Notes: generated from the sequence alone by a model not told the origin. A DNA stretch of 64,000 nt from Staphylococcus edaphicus (GCF_002614725.1 NZ_MRZN01000002.1:1-64000), one strand, 5' to 3'. Numbered from the stretch's first letter, positions 44,708 to 55,155 are shown. Translations and numbers: made by a program.

Positions 44708-45520
44708 ATGAAATGGTACGGTAAAGTATATCTCGGTATACTGACTGCAATATTGTATATACCTATTTTATTTTTAATGGTATATTCATTTAATTCTGCT
44801 GGAAATATGATCCATTTTGAAGGTTTTACATTAGCACATTATCAATCGTTATTTAACAACGACCGTTTAATGTCAGTGATTTTTAATACGATTGCTGTAG
44901 CATTACTAGCAGCAGCTATTGCTACAGTCATTGGCACAATGGGAGCAATTGGCTTATATCATTTAAGAAACAAGAAGTTGAAAGTTTCATTATTGACGTT
45001 AAATAATGTTTTGATGGTATCGTCGGATGTTGTAATTGGTGCTTCATTTTTGATAATGTTTACAGCTATTGGGCATTTTACTGGTTTAGGATTAGGATTT
45101 TTAACTGTACTAATTTCTCATATTGCATTTTGTATACCAATTGTTGTGATTATCGTCTTGCCAAAACTTTATGAAATGAATGATCATACGTTGAATGCAG
45201 CACGTGATCTTGGTGCAACGGAATTACAAGTTTTAAATAAAGTGATGTTACCTCATTTGATGCCAGCAGTGATAGGTGGTTTCTTTATGGCACTTACTTA
45301 TTCACTTGACGATTTTACGGTAAGTTTCTTTGTTACTGGTAATGGTTTCAGTGTGCTCTCTGTAGAAGTATATGCTATGGCAAGAAAAGGTATAAGTATG
45401 GAAATCAATGCAATTTCTACGATATTATTTGCAGTTATCATGCTTGGTGTATTAGGTTATTATTTAATTCAGAATACATTGAAACATAAAAAGCATAACA
45501 AACGAGGTGTACAACAATGA
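44708..45520 (+). CDS. potC: Spermidine/putrescine permease PotC
   Basis: 270 residues from the ATG at 44708 after AAAGGGTGA; a GTG at 44699 overlapping the potB stop is possible, but the length then exceeds the family norm. Six helices; coupling loop AARDLGATELQVLNKVMLPHLMP. Second half of the permease. Overlaps potD by four bases. Confidence 0.94.
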   Translation: MKWYGKVYLGILTAILYIPILFLMVYSFNSAGNMIHFEGFTLAHYQSLFNNDRLMSVIFNTIAVALLAAAIATVIGTMGAIGLYHLRNKKLKVSLLTLNNVLMVSSDVVIGASFLIMFTAIGHFTGLGLGFLTVLISHIAFCIPIVVIIVLPKLYEMNDHTLNAARDLGATELQVLNKVMLPHLMPAVIGGFFMALTYSLDDFTVSFFVTGNGFSVLSVEVYAMARKGISMEINAISTILFAVIMLGVLGYYLIQNTLKHKKHNKRGVQQ

Positions 45521-46590
45521 AACGTTTTTTACAATTAATTATCATTTCCATTGTTGTTGGCATAATATGTTTACTCATAAGTCAAAAATTCACATCTAAA
45601 GATCATTCGGCAAGTGGTGAGAAAATATATGTATATAACTGGGGAGAGTATATTGATCCGAGTTTGATAAAAAAATTTCAAAAAGAAACAGGCATTGAAG
45701 TAGTATATGAGACTTTTGATTCTAATGAAGCAATGGAAGCTAAAATTCGTAATGGTGGCACAAATTACGATGTTGCTTTTCCAAGTGAATATACAGTTCA
45801 GAAATTAAAAAAGGAAAATTTATTATTACGACTAAACCATGATAGACTGCCTAATTTAAAGAACTTAGATTCAGATTATATGAATATGTCCTTCGACCAT
45901 GGAAATCAGTACTCGATACCCTACTTTTTTGGCACAGTAGGTATTCTATATAATAAAAATGCCTATCCAAATGATAATTTCACTTCTTGGAGCCAGTTAT
46001 ATGAAAAAAAATATAAAGATGATGTATTATTAGTTGATGGAGCCAGAGAAGTGATAGGTTTAGCATTGAATAAATTAGGTTACAGTCTAAATGATACAAA
46101 TTCAAAACATTTAGCAGAAGCTGAAAATACGTTATCGCATTTAGGACCAAACGTTAAAGGTGTCGTAGGTGATGAAATAACGATGATGCTAGAGCAACAT
46201 GAAGCTAATATCGCTGTTGTGTGGAGTGGTGTTGCAGCGCCTATGGTTCAAGGCAGTGATGAATTTGACTATGTTGTACCTGAAGAGGGATCTAATCTTT
46301 GGTTTGATAATATGGTAATTCCGAGAACTGCTCAAAATAAGGAGGGGGCATATAAATTTATGAACTTCTTATTGGACGAAGATATAAGTAAACAAAATAC
46401 TGAATGGGTTGGTTATGCTACTCCGAATAAAGCTGCAAGAGCAAAACTTCCAAATGAAGTGAAGAATGACACACGCTTTTACCCTACGCAGGAAGACCAA
46501 GAAAAGTTAGAAGTATATAAAGATTTAGGTAAAGAAACATTAAGCGAATATAATGAAAGGTTTTTAAATTTTAAAATGTCCTTGAAATAA
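45517..46590 (+). CDS. potD: Spermidine/putrescine-binding protein PotD
   Basis: 357 residues. N-terminal membrane segment (LQLIIISIVVGIICLLIS), then a type II periplasmic-binding domain with KIYVYNWGEYIDPSLI and VVWSGVAAPMV. The only Cys in the signal is in GIIC and does not form a proper lipobox, so the protein is more likely held by an uncleaved helix than by a lipid; S. aureus PotD looks similar as far as I recall. It captures polyamine outside the cell for PotABC. Confidence 0.92.
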   Translation: MKRFLQLIIISIVVGIICLLISQKFTSKDHSASGEKIYVYNWGEYIDPSLIKKFQKETGIEVVYETFDSNEAMEAKIRNGGTNYDVAFPSEYTVQKLKKENLLLRLNHDRLPNLKNLDSDYMNMSFDHGNQYSIPYFFGTVGILYNKNAYPNDNFTSWSQLYEKKYKDDVLLVDGAREVIGLALNKLGYSLNDTNSKHLAEAENTLSHLGPNVKGVVGDEITMMLEQHEANIAVVWSGVAAPMVQGSDEFDYVVPEEGSNLWFDNMVIPRTAQNKEGAYKFMNFLLDEDISKQNTEWVGYATPNKAARAKLPNEVKNDTRFYPTQEDQEKLEVYKDLGKETLSEYNERFLNFKMSLK

Positions 46591-46663
46591 TGTCTAGTTA
46601 GTAGTTATTTTGCCGTTAATTCGCTATAATAGTTTGACAAGCAATATAAGGAGTTGTAAAAAC

Positions 46664-47824
46664 ATGTCAGGAGAGCAATATACTCAAGTTAGACGTCCAG
46701 TGAGTCGTCTAGCAGAAAAAGTATTAGGTTGGTTAAGTTGGGTATTCCTATTACTGCTAACCGTTATTACGATGTTTATTGCACTAGTATCTTTTAGTAG
46801 TGAGGCATCAATACAAAATTTAGAAACAACGCTGAATGGTAATGATTTTGTTCAACAAATTTTAGCAAATAATAGTTTGAATACGACTCAGTTCGTAATT
46901 TGGCTACAAAACGGTGTATGGGCAGTAATTGTATACTTTATTGTATGTTTACTGTTATCTTTCTTAGCACTTATCTCTATGAATATTAGAATATTATCAG
47001 GATTCTTATTCTTATTGGCTACGGTTGTGACCTTACCGTTAGTATTATTATTTGTACCACTTATCATACCGATTCTATTTTTAATCGTTGCAATCATGAT
47101 GTTTGCTCGTAAAGATAAAATAGAAACAATACCTGCTTATTACGCAGAAGGTTATCAAGGTCGTTATACACCATATGAACAATCATCAGAGCCAACACCA
47201 CAATATTTTGAGAAAGAACAAACTGCTGACGTTAAACAACCTACTAATGATGATGAACAATTAAGAAGAGGTGGATATTCATCAGAAGTTGCTGAAAAAG
47301 TAAATGCTGAAAGCAGCGCCAAAGAAGATGAACCTCAAGTACTTTCAAGACAAGCGAAATATAACTATAAACATAAAAAACAAAATGATATGCAAGAAGA
47401 AGAACAAAGTACAGAAGATGAATTTGGTAATGTGAGTGATGTGTATGATGCGTCAGGTGAATATGTAGCTAATCATAATACAGAAGATGATACAGTTGCA
47501 GCCCAACGCAGACAAGAAGAACATGAAGCTGAACAGCGACGTCAACAAGCAGAGTATGAAGAACAACAACGCCGCCAACAAGCAGAAGCTGAGGAAGCAG
47601 CAAGACTAAAAGAACAAAAAGCTGAAGAGAAAATGCGTGTTAAGCAAGAAAAGAAAGAACGTAGAAAACGTGAAAAAGAGAGACGTAAACAACAGCCAAG
47701 TGCCGTAAGCCAACGCAGACAAAACTTTGAAGAGCGGAAAAAAATAACGTCACATGAAACAGAAACACCCGATGATTCAAAAAAAGAAACTGAAATAAAA
47801 CATCAAGATGAAGATAAATCTTAA
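46664..47824 (+). CDS. auxB: Membrane protein with long charged C-terminal tail, likely AuxB homologue
   Basis: 386 residues from the ATG at 46664 with GGAG upstream; the frame extends back without RBS. Helices near 26-48, 85-107, 110-130 and 132-148, then about 230 cytoplasmic residues with Gln/Glu/Arg coiled-coil repeats (HEAEQRRQQAEYEEQQRRQQ) and a Lys/Arg-rich end. Position between potD and mntH equals S. aureus auxB, a partner of auxA in lipoteichoic acid stability and beta-lactam tolerance. Named by synteny only. Confidence 0.6.
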   Translation: MSGEQYTQVRRPVSRLAEKVLGWLSWVFLLLLTVITMFIALVSFSSEASIQNLETTLNGNDFVQQILANNSLNTTQFVIWLQNGVWAVIVYFIVCLLLSFLALISMNIRILSGFLFLLATVVTLPLVLLFVPLIIPILFLIVAIMMFARKDKIETIPAYYAEGYQGRYTPYEQSSEPTPQYFEKEQTADVKQPTNDDEQLRRGGYSSEVAEKVNAESSAKEDEPQVLSRQAKYNYKHKKQNDMQEEEQSTEDEFGNVSDVYDASGEYVANHNTEDDTVAAQRRQEEHEAEQRRQQAEYEEQQRRQQAEAEEAARLKEQKAEEKMRVKQEKKERRKREKERRKQQPSAVSQRRQNFEERKKITSHETETPDDSKKETEIKHQDEDKS

Positions 47825-47844
47825 AAAGGTCTAACTGACAAAGT

Positions 47845-47893
47845 AAAAAGATGAGCAAGGTACGGTTCAAATTGTACCTTGTTCATCTTTTTT
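47845..47893. terminator. Bidirectional terminator between auxB-like gene and mntH
   Basis: AAAAAGATGAGCAAGGTAC pairs with GTACCTTGTTCATCTTTTT across about ten bases; A and T runs on both sides. Confidence 0.9.
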
Positions 47894-47944
47894 GTTTATC
47901 CGCTCAGTGAAGATAATATGTGCCACGCAAAAGTAATATATGCG

Positions 47945-49285
47945 TTATAATTCTTGGAAGGTTTGAACGATGAGGTAAATATTTAAAATACTGAGTATAA
48001 TGATTAAGAACCATGAGATGATATTGACCCATCGTTTATTTTTAAATTGTCCCATTAAACGTTTATCATTAGTAGATAATTGCAGTGGTATAAGGGAAAA
48101 CGGTAAAGCTAAACTTAAAAATACTTGAGAAAATACTAATAATTGTTCCATTTTTGCTTCATTACTATTAAAGATAATTAAGCAGAAGATAATTGGTAGT
48201 ATTGCTATTAAACGTGTAATCAATCTGCGTAACCAGTTAGGTATACTTAAATTTATAAAACCTTCCATAACAATTTGACCAGCCATGGTCCCAGTGATTG
48301 TTGAGTTTTGACCTGATGCAAGTAAGGCAATTGCGAATAAAGTACTCATTATAGCACCCATTGAAGCACCTAATAGTGGCTGATTTTGTAAGGCATGATA
48401 TAAATCATAGAATCCACCTAATTGGTCAGTATTTACACCAAAGAATAGTGCAGCACCTAATACAAGTAATAAACAATTTACGACGAAAGCAATTGATAAT
48501 TGTATGTTTGAATCTAAAGTTGCATATTTTATTGCTTGGGCCTTTGATTGTGTATTATTGCGATCATACATACGTGATTGAACAATCGATGAATGTAAAT
48601 ATAAATTATGTGGCATAATGGTTGCACCAATAATACCTAAAGCGATGAACAGTGCGCCATTATCTGTGACGATTGTTTTGCTAGGCACAAAGCCATTTAA
48701 CACTTCTGTGATGTGAGGCGATGCAATAAACACTTCGAAAATAAAAATCACAAGTACTGTGAAGATGAGTGTCCCAACGATAGCTTCAATTTTTCTGAAT
48801 CCAAAGCGCATGATGAATAATAAGAAGAAAACATCAAACACAGTAATGAGGGCACCGACAAGAAGCGGTATACCGAATAATAAATCTAAAGCAATAGCAC
48901 TACCGATAACTTCGGCAATATCTGTAGCAATAATAGCTAATTCGGCAATAATCCAAAATACAAAGGCTATAGGTTTGTTTAAATAATGTTTGGTTGCTTG
49001 TGCTAAGTCCATACCTGTTGCTATTCCTAACCTCACTGTCATACTTTGTAATAACATGGCTGACAGACTTGAAAGTAAAATCACGAATAGTAAAATGTAA
49101 CCGAACTGTGCACCACCTTGCATAGATGTAATCCAGTTTCCTGGATCCATGTAGCCTACTGCTACTAACAAACCTGGTCCTAAAAAAGAGAATAATTTTT
49201 GACTGAATTTACCATGAGTATTAATGGAAACCGTATTATTGATTTCATCCAAACTCTTATTATGGGTTTTAACTTGATTTGTCAA
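47945..49285 (-). CDS. mntH: Nramp-family Mn2+/H+ symporter
   Basis: 446 residues from a TTG at 49283-49285, six bases after GGAGGTG; the longer reading from 49306 would contain the RBS. Eleven helices with the Nramp metal-site motif DPGNW in helix 1 ([15 protein letters not shown]) and [10 protein letters not shown] in helix 6. It takes up Mn2+ with protons, aiding oxidative-stress defence. Regulated through the MntR-like box at 49342-49355 over its promoter. Confidence 0.95.
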   Translation of the reverse strand: MTNQVKTHNKSLDEINNTVSINTHGKFSQKLFSFLGPGLLVAVGYMDPGNWITSMQGGAQFGYILLFVILLSSLSAMLLQSMTVRLGIATGMDLAQATKHYLNKPIAFVFWIIAELAIIATDIAEVIGSAIALDLLFGIPLLVGALITVFDVFFLLFIMRFGFRKIEAIVGTLIFTVLVIFIFEVFIASPHITEVLNGFVPSKTIVTDNGALFIALGIIGATIMPHNLYLHSSIVQSRMYDRNNTQSKAQAIKYATLDSNIQLSIAFVVNCLLLVLGAALFFGVNTDQLGGFYDLYHALQNQPLLGASMGAIMSTLFAIALLASGQNSTITGTMAGQIVMEGFINLSIPNWLRRLITRLIAILPIIFCLIIFNSNEAKMEQLLVFSQVFLSLALPFSLIPLQLSTNDKRLMGQFKNKRWVNIISWFLIIILSILNIYLIVQTFQEL

Positions 49286-49341
49286 TAACCCCACCTCCAT
49301 ATCCAATTACTAATATTTTATAGATTACTCCAAAATAATTA

Positions 49342-49355
49342 TTAGGTCAACCTAA
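49342..49355. promoter_or_regulatory. MntR (DtxR-family) operator at the mntH promoter
   Basis: TTAGGT-CA-ACCTAA palindrome. On the minus strand TTGACC, 17 bases, TAATCT can serve as -35/-10, and the palindrome covers this -35. This fits Mn-dependent repression of mntH by MntR. Confidence 0.75.
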
Positions 49356-49503
49356 AAATAAAAGAATGAAGCGTCGATATTTTGTTAAATTAATTATTGA
49401 ATAGGTTATATATCATTTAAATAGTCTGAATAATGAACGTGATAATTTTTAATTAAAAGCAAGTTTGGTATGATGGAAAAAGTATAGAAATAGGAGGAAA
49501 CTT

Positions 49504-50001
49504 ATGAAGAGGAAAGCCGAACGTATCATGGCATGGATTGCAAATGGTCTTAGTATATTATTTATATTATTAATGGCTTTAGTATTTTCATTTATGAACG
49601 TCCCTGAATTTAAAGAAGCATTTAATCAAATGAATCAGCAACAAGGTATAGAAATGTCAATGGACACGTTTAAAACGACTATTATATTTCAAGGTATTTT
49701 ATTAATTATTTCGACGATACTTGGTATCATAGGGACGTTAATTATCAAAGGTAACCGTGTATTAGCTGGTTGTGTTTTTATAATTGCTGCCATAACAAGT
49801 ATATTTTCAGGGAATTTTGTAGCGCTTGTTTTATGGCTCATTGTTGGAATTATGTTATTCGTTAAAAAAGATAAACAATCGGTTGATACCCAAGGAAGAA
49901 CTTTAAACGATGGGCCAACACATAACCGCAATCAACAAAGTGACATGAATCTAGATCGCGAAATGAAGCAAAAGAAAGACGATGACCCTTACATCTATTA
50001 A
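49504..50001 (+). CDS. DUF4064 membrane protein
   Basis: 165 residues; ATG after AGGAGG. Three or four helices (about 9-31, 60-82, 86-102, 104-120) enclosing an extracellular segment (FMNVPEFKEAFNQMNQQQGIEM), then a hydrophilic tail ending KKDDDPYIY. The pattern is that of the DUF4064 family of Firmicutes; its first 120 residues also resemble the membrane part of the AuxB-like protein upstream. Function unknown. Divergent from mntH. Confidence 0.8.
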   Translation: MKRKAERIMAWIANGLSILFILLMALVFSFMNVPEFKEAFNQMNQQQGIEMSMDTFKTTIIFQGILLIISTILGIIGTLIIKGNRVLAGCVFIIAAITSIFSGNFVALVLWLIVGIMLFVKKDKQSVDTQGRTLNDGPTHNRNQQSDMNLDREMKQKKDDDPYIY

Positions 50002-50106
50002 ATGGTTACGGAATGTAAATATCATTAGGTGAATCAAGATTATGTTAATGACATATATATGAGAAAAAGTAGCGAACCTTCACTTAAATATAGAGATGAC
50101 CGTTAC

Positions 50107-50150
50107 AAAAAACTGCTGATAAAATATTTGATTTTATCAGCAGTTTTTTT
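50107..50150 (+). terminator. Terminator of the DUF4064 gene
   Basis: ACTGCTGATAAAAT pairs perfectly with ATTTTATCAGCAGT and is followed by seven T (50144-50150). Immediately beyond it the foldable repeat begins. Confidence 0.92.
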
Positions 50151-50221
50151 GCATGCTTTCCGTAGGGGGAGCTATTTTACCCCGTATCATTTGACTAGTA
50201 TTGTTCTTTGGTAGCTCCCGT
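50140..50221. repeat. Second, diverged copy of the foldable intergenic repeat
   Basis: GGGAGCTA (50167-50174) and TAGCTCCC (50212-50219) pair. On the minus strand GGAAAGCATGC, seven A, CTGC matches 320-343 of the first element (GGAAAGCGTGCAT, A run, CTGCC). It stands in the same place as the first copy: directly after the terminator T-run. Confidence 0.6.
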
Positions 50222-50288
50222 TGATACTACACGCATTTGTTTTGGTATGAATATTAAAAATGACAATGCCGTTGCTAAAATTTCATTA

Positions 50289-50900
50289 TTATTTATAAAA
50301 TTTTAGCAATTGTTCAAATGTGTCTTCCAAATAAGCGAGAAATACTTTATCGCTTTTGAGGTGTTCTGAATTTGGTGCTAACGTGCGTGCTACAAAAAAC
50401 TCACCTTTTTTAACATTTTTAACACGTTTAAAAGCTTTTAATAAATCTTCATCTGTCATGTCATGTATATAAGTTTTTTCTTGACTCATATGATCTAAGC
50501 TCACACTATAGTCGGATGGTAAAAGTTTCAATGTCTCGAAATGATCTTCAAATACTTGAACTTGTTGTGCTTTATCTTTAGCTTCATGCATAACACCGTA
50601 CATAACGAATAATTGATTTTCAAATAATCCTATTTGAAAATGGGGCTGCATTTTATAGCCACGATTATTTGTCGCAAAAGCAACCCAAGTATCTTTTGGT
50701 GGGTTAACACTTCTACGTGCGTGCTTAGCTACATGTGGATAGAAGATTTCACCTGTAGCAGTTTCTAAGTACTGTGCAAAGTAGTCACCTAAATTATTTA
50801 ATTGTGGTCTTACGTGTTCGTTTAATGCTTCCATTCTTGCATTAAGACCATCAACAGTAAATGCTTTAAAATCTGTAGGTTTGAATGTATATTTAGTCAT
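50289..50900 (-). CDS. UPF0637 (DUF1054) family protein
   Basis: 203 residues; ATG after [48 protein letters not shown] and [14 protein letters not shown] are hallmarks of the UPF0637/DUF1054 family, widespread in Bacillales. Cytoplasmic; structures are known but no clear activity. It stands alone, divergent from the broken suhB-like gene. Confidence 0.88.
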   Translation of the reverse strand: MTKYTFKPTDFKAFTVDGLNARMEALNEHVRPQLNNLGDYFAQYLETATGEIFYPHVAKHARRSVNPPKDTWVAFATNNRGYKMQPHFQIGLFENQLFVMYGVMHEAKDKAQQVQVFEDHFETLKLLPSDYSVSLDHMSQEKTYIHDMTDEDLLKAFKRVKNVKKGEFFVARTLAPNSEHLKSDKVFLAYLEDTFEQLLKFYK

Positions 50901-51154
50901 TTAATCCTCCTATAATCACTATATTCGTTTGTATTGTAGCATAATCTGCGCATTGAAACATTTGCTTTGCTTTACATCACGAGATAGAAGAAGTGACAAG
51001 GATTGCGTGTATATAAATATGAAAAAGGGTAAATGATTAAGATGTAACTAATAAATTAAGTTAATAGGTATAGATGCATCAAAATTAAATATTGTCTAAT
51101 ATCTTTTTGGATATTAATTAATGTATAATAAATAGTGAAGTAGGAGCTGATACA

Positions 51155-51978
51155 ATGACTGTTTATGAATTTGCAAAAGGCCTCATATTAGAAGCCGGCA
51201 TAAATGTAAAAAAAATAATGAAACAAGATATAAAGATTGAAACGAAATCGAATCCCAATGATTTGGTAACAAATGTGGATAAAGCTACGGAAAAATATCT
51301 CTTTGATAATATTAAGGAAATATACCCTAATCATTTAGTTATAGGTGAGGAAGGTCATGGACATGATTTGAAAGATGTGCAGGGTGTGGTATGGGTCATT
51401 GATCCAATTGATGGTACTTTGAATTTTGTACACCAACGAGAAAATTTTGCAATTTCAATAGGTATTTATAATGAAGGTAAACCTTATGCAGGTTTTGTTT
51501 ATGATGTCATGAATGATGTACTATACCATGCTAAAACAGGTGAAGGCGCATATGAAAATGGTAATCGATTGCCAGAAATCCAGTCTACACAATTAAAAAC
51601 AAGCATTATTGGTATAAATCCGAATTGGTTGACCAAACCGCGTTTGGGTGAGATGTTTAAGCCTATTGTAGATGAAGCAAGAAGCGCCCGTGCATATGGT
51701 TCGGCAGCGTTAGAAATCATACACGAGCAACTGGAAAATTAGGTGCCTATATAACACCAAGATTACAACCGTGGGATTTTGCAGGTGGATTAATTATTTT
51801 AAATGAAGTAGGTGGCGTTGGTACTAACTTATTGGGAGAAACTTTATCTATATATGAGCCTAGTTCTATTGTAATGGCTAATCCAGGATTACATGCAGAG
51901 CTCACAGAAGGTCATTTCCGAAAAAATTATGAAATTGTCCAATTATTACAACAAAAATTAAAAGCTAAAAAAGATTAG
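51155..51978 (+). pseudogene. Inositol monophosphatase family gene (suhB/yktC-like), broken by a frameshift
   Basis: The first part (51155-51742) codes 195 residues with GEEGHG and WVIDPIDGTLNFVHQ, the metal/substrate motif of the family. After His190 (CAC, 51722-51724) only GA remains before the expected GCA-ACT-GGA codons (from 51727): one base is missing. The other frame then continues to a TAG at 51976-51978 and holds the second metal motif WDFAGGLIILNEVGG. Repaired, the protein would have about 274 residues, the family length. As it stands the C-terminal third and a metal-binding Asp are lost. It could be a sequencing error or a real mutation. Confidence 0.85.
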
Positions 51979-51998
51979 CCATATGTGTTCGTGAAAAT

Positions 51999-52036
51999 AA
52001 AAAAGCGCCTCAATCCCGATATTAGGAAAGAGACGT
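51999..52036 (-). terminator. Terminator of the ylaF-like gene
   Basis: Minus-strand ACGTCTC...GAGGCGC stem with an inner CCT/GGG pair, followed by six T. It lies about 30 bases beyond the ylaF stop. Confidence 0.65.
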
Positions 52037-52068
52037 ATATAAATAATGTGTTCTCAATAAATACTATA

Positions 52069-52260
52069 TTATAACCAATCATTTTCACGATATTTCTTTT
52101 TTAAAGTGAAACCGTAACCAAATGTTGCAATGAATAATATAAATGTTAAAATCATGAATGGAACATTTGTAGCAGCTAAACTGAAGCTAAATAAAAGTAA
52201 AAATACTATAGCAACCACAGCGAGTACCCAGAATATTGCTTTTGATTTTTTTTGTTGCAT
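52069..52260 (-). CDS. Small DUF5325 membrane protein (YlaF-like)
   Basis: 63 residues from the ATG at 52258-52260; AAGGTGTGG lies before it, inside the longer reading. Two membrane helices (about 8-28 and 32-50) and a Lys/Arg-rich C terminus. Size and its place between the inositol phosphatase and typA match B. subtilis YlaF. Function unknown. Confidence 0.75.
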   Translation of the reverse strand: MQQKKSKAIFWVLAVVAIVFLLLFSFSLAATNVPFMILTFILFIATFGYGFTLKKKYRENDWL

Positions 52261-52361
52261 CCCTACCACACCTTTATAGTTTTCTTTAACCAATTATATG
52301 ATATAATAAAAAAGTTGCAAAGAAAAGTGGGAATTTACTCGAGAAAGGAAATTGTATAAAA

Positions 52362-54209
52362 ATGACTAAAATAAGAGAAGATGTTCGTAACATAGCAATT
52401 ATTGCTCACGTTGACCACGGTAAAACAACACTTGTGGATGAACTATTGAAACAATCAGGAATTTTCCGTGAGAATGAGCATGTTGACGAAAGAGCTATGG
52501 ATTCAAATGATATTGAAAGAGAACGCGGTATCACAATCCTTGCGAAAAACACAGCTGTAAATTATAAAGATAATCGAATTAATATATTAGATACTCCGGG
52601 ACATGCCGATTTCGGTGGAGAAGTAGAACGTATTATGAAAATGGTTGATGGTGTTGTCTTAGTAGTGGACGCTTATGAAGGTACAATGCCTCAAACACGT
52701 TTCGTATTAAAAAAAGCACTAGAACAAAACTTGAAACCAGTTGTAGTTGTAAATAAAATTGATAAGCCTGAAGCTAGACCAGAAGGTGTAGTTGATGAAG
52801 TGTTAGACTTATTTATTGAATTAGAAGCTAATGATGAGCAACTTGATTTCCCAGTTGTTTATGCTTCAGCTGTTAATGGTACTGCAAGTTTAGATTCAGA
52901 AAAACAAGACGAAAACATGCAATCATTGTATGAAACAATCATTGATTATGTTCCTGCGCCAATAGATAATAGAGATGAACCACTTCAATTCCAAACAGCA
53001 TTATTAGACTATAGTGACTATTTAGGACGTATCGGTGTTGGTCGAGTATTTAGAGGAACAATGCGTGTCGGAGATAATGTATCATTAATTAAATTAGATG
53101 GTACAATTAAAAACTTCCGAGTAACAAAAATCTTTGGTTTCTTTGGATTAAAACGTGAAGAAGTTAACGAAGCATATGCTGGCGACTTAATTGCTGTATC
53201 AGGAATGGAAGACATTAACGTCGGTGAAACAGTGACGCCAACTGATAACCAAGAAGCATTACCAGTATTAAGAATTGATGAGCCTACATTAGAAATGACT
53301 TTCAGAGTGAACAATTCTCCATTTGCTGGACGAGAAGGCGATTATGTAACGTCTCGTCAAATTCAAGAACGTTTAGATCAACAATTAGAAACGGATGTTT
53401 CTTTAAAAGTTACACAGACTGAATCACCAGATAAATGGATTGTTGCTGGTCGTGGTGAATTACACTTATCTATCTTGATTGAAAATATGAGACGTGAAGG
53501 ATTCGAATTACAAGTTTCTAAACCTCAAGTTATTTTAAGAGAAATTGATGGTGTAAAATGTGAGCCATTTGAACGTGTTCAATGTGAAGTACCACAAGAA
53601 TACACAGGTGCAGTAATTGAATCATTAGGCCAACGTAAAGGTGAAATGTTAGATATGGTAACTACAGATAATGGTTTAACACGTATTATCTTCATGGTGC
53701 CAGCACGTGGTTTAATTGGTTATACTACTGAATTTATGTCTCAAACACGTGGATATGGTATTATTAACCATACATTTGAAGAATTTAAACCACGTGTGAA
53801 AGGCCGTATCGGTGGTAGAAGAAATGGTGCATTAGTATCATTAGATCAAGGTAAAGCAAGTTCTTATGCACTTATGGGCTTAGAGGACCGTGGTGTAAAC
53901 TTTATGGAACCTGGTACTGAAGTATATGAAGGTATGGTTGTTGGTGAACATAATCGTGAAAATGACTTAACTGTCAATGTTACGAAAGAAAAAAACCAAA
54001 CTAACGTACGTTCATCTAATAAAGACCAAACTGTAACGATGAAACGTCCAAGAATTTTAACGCTTGAAGAAGCGTTACAATTTATTAATGACGATGAACT
54101 TGTAGAAGCTACACCTGAAAACATTCGTATTAGAAAAACAGTATTAGAAAAAAATGCACGTGAAAAAGAAGCAAAACGTATTAAACAATTAATGCAAGAA
54201 GATGAATAA
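52362..54209 (+). CDS. typA: Translational GTPase TypA/BipA
   Basis: 615 residues. Ribosome-binding GTPase of the elongation-factor family, involved in ribosome assembly and stress adaptation. G motifs: [16 protein letters not shown] (switch I), [18 protein letters not shown] and SAVNG. EF-G-like domains follow, then the TypA-specific C-terminal domain with [26 protein letters not shown]. Own promoter and terminator. Confidence 0.97.
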   Translation: MTKIREDVRNIAIIAHVDHGKTTLVDELLKQSGIFRENEHVDERAMDSNDIERERGITILAKNTAVNYKDNRINILDTPGHADFGGEVERIMKMVDGVVLVVDAYEGTMPQTRFVLKKALEQNLKPVVVVNKIDKPEARPEGVVDEVLDLFIELEANDEQLDFPVVYASAVNGTASLDSEKQDENMQSLYETIIDYVPAPIDNRDEPLQFQTALLDYSDYLGRIGVGRVFRGTMRVGDNVSLIKLDGTIKNFRVTKIFGFFGLKREEVNEAYAGDLIAVSGMEDINVGETVTPTDNQEALPVLRIDEPTLEMTFRVNNSPFAGREGDYVTSRQIQERLDQQLETDVSLKVTQTESPDKWIVAGRGELHLSILIENMRREGFELQVSKPQVILREIDGVKCEPFERVQCEVPQEYTGAVIESLGQRKGEMLDMVTTDNGLTRIIFMVPARGLIGYTTEFMSQTRGYGIINHTFEEFKPRVKGRIGGRRNGALVSLDQGKASSYALMGLEDRGVNFMEPGTEVYEGMVVGEHNRENDLTVNVTKEKNQTNVRSSNKDQTVTMKRPRILTLEEALQFINDDELVEATPENIRIRKTVLEKNAREKEAKRIKQLMQEDE

Positions 54210-54260
54210 ATACTTGTATTAATTTAAAAATTAATACATGGGCAATCTCTGTCCAGACTG

Positions 54261-54302
54261 ACAAACAAGCCTAAGACGTCGATACGTCTTAGGCTTGTTT
54301 GT
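54261..54302 (+). terminator. Terminator of typA
   Basis: ACAAACAAGCCTAAGACGT pairs perfectly with its complement across CGAT (19 bp). The end is T-rich (GTTTGTATT). Confidence 0.85.
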
Positions 54303-54382
54303 ATTGCAATGATGCTAAATTAATATATAAATCAGTAAGACACTATCTATGAAGCTTGTTCTTATAATCTATGCATCTAAAT

Positions 54383-54430
54383 AAAAAGCCCAATAAAAGC
54401 GCCATAAGTTTATAGCATTTTTATTGGACT
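54383..54430 (-). terminator. Terminator of the ylaI/ylaL-like pair
   Basis: Minus-strand AGTCCAATAAAA...TTTTATTGGGCT stem with a loop of about 18 bases, followed by TTTTATTT. Confidence 0.75.
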
Positions 54431-54497
54431 GATAATTCATAATATAAAACGCATAGCGTATGATTGAAGGTAATTTGCTTATCACTTAAAAGACCGA

Positions 54498-54671
54498 TTA
54501 CCGGTGATTGAATGTAGCATCTTGGCGGCGTTGTTTTGGCGTATCAAGTCTACTTTTACATTCATCACACATAAAGGTATGCATTGGATCGTTACGTAAT
54601 CTTTTTGCTTCTAGTGTATTTTGATCAATAAATACTTCTGTATCACAAATGATACATTGAACTTTCTTCAT
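54498..54671 (-). CDS. ylaI: YlaI-like zinc-finger protein (DUF2197)
   Basis: 57 residues, ATG at 54669-54671. CxxC pairs at CIIC (6-9) and CDEC (35-38) form a small zinc ribbon; the middle is LEAKRLRNDPMHTFM. This fits the DUF2197 family (YlaI). It starts one base past the end of the upstream 160-residue gene, so they are cotranscribed. Its C-terminal tail is Arg/Gln rich (TPKQRRQDATFNHR). Possibly a nucleic-acid-binding protein; unproved. Confidence 0.85.
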   Translation of the reverse strand: MKKVQCIICDTEVFIDQNTLEAKRLRNDPMHTFMCDECKSRLDTPKQRRQDATFNHR

Positions 54672-54672
54672 A

Positions 54673-55155
54673 TTAGCGCACCTCTATACCAGTAACATAT
54701 TGAAACTGATGAGAATAACCTTTTTCGGGAATATAGACAAAACTATCTACAGAATAATCTTCATATAATCTCTTTCCATCTTTGGCAAATTGGAAAAAGA
54801 GGTATGGTAATAATTCTATTGGTATGTCAATTGCATCCTTATCATTAAAAAGACGTATAGTTGTTGCTGTATCATATGGTTCCGCATTTTTGAAAAATGG
54901 GGTCATATTTATAACGAAAGATTTTTCTAAAACAGCACGTCGTTTATATTTAATTTCAGAATTTAATGTTGGCGGATTCGTTTGACCTTCTAAAATTGCT
55001 CTATTCCATTCTCGATTATCATCAAAGTTGATTGGTTTAGTGCCATCGAAAACACCTTGCTCTAAATCTTCAATTTGTACTTTTCTGTCATCAAAAATCC
55101 AAGTTGTACTATCTAATGTAATTGGAAATTTAACTGCGCCCTTAATTTGAATCAT
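54673..55155 (-). CDS. Conserved hypothetical protein (YlaL-like)
   Basis: 160 residues; GGAGTGG precedes the ATG. A soluble, beta-rich protein starting MIQIKGAVKFPITLDSTTWIFDDRKVQI, with RREW-type aromatic residues (DDNREWNRAI) and no membrane segment. By length and place (ylaI neighbour, before ylaN) it probably corresponds to B. subtilis YlaL; staphylococcal versions are sometimes labelled peptidyl-prolyl isomerase, for which I see no motif. Function unknown. Confidence 0.75.
   Translation of the reverse strand: MIQIKGAVKFPITLDSTTWIFDDRKVQIEDLEQGVFDGTKPINFDDNREWNRAILEGQTNPPTLNSEIKYKRRAVLEKSFVINMTPFFKNAEPYDTATTIRLFNDKDAIDIPIELLPYLFFQFAKDGKRLYEDYSVDSFVYIPEKGYSHQFQYVTGIEVR

Noticed and set aside
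47500-47720. Nucleotide repeat in the AuxB-like gene
   Set aside because: The CAACAACGCCGCCAA-like repetition simply encodes the Gln/Arg coiled coil and is not exact enough to be a separate DNA repeat.
51700-51760. Programmed ribosomal frameshift in the inositol monophosphatase gene
   Set aside because: There is no slippery heptamer, no stimulatory stem-loop, and the family is normally a single frame; a plain one-base deletion explains it.
52981-53320. Minus-strand frame inside typA
   Set aside because: Antisense to a conserved domain, with no start signal or similarity.
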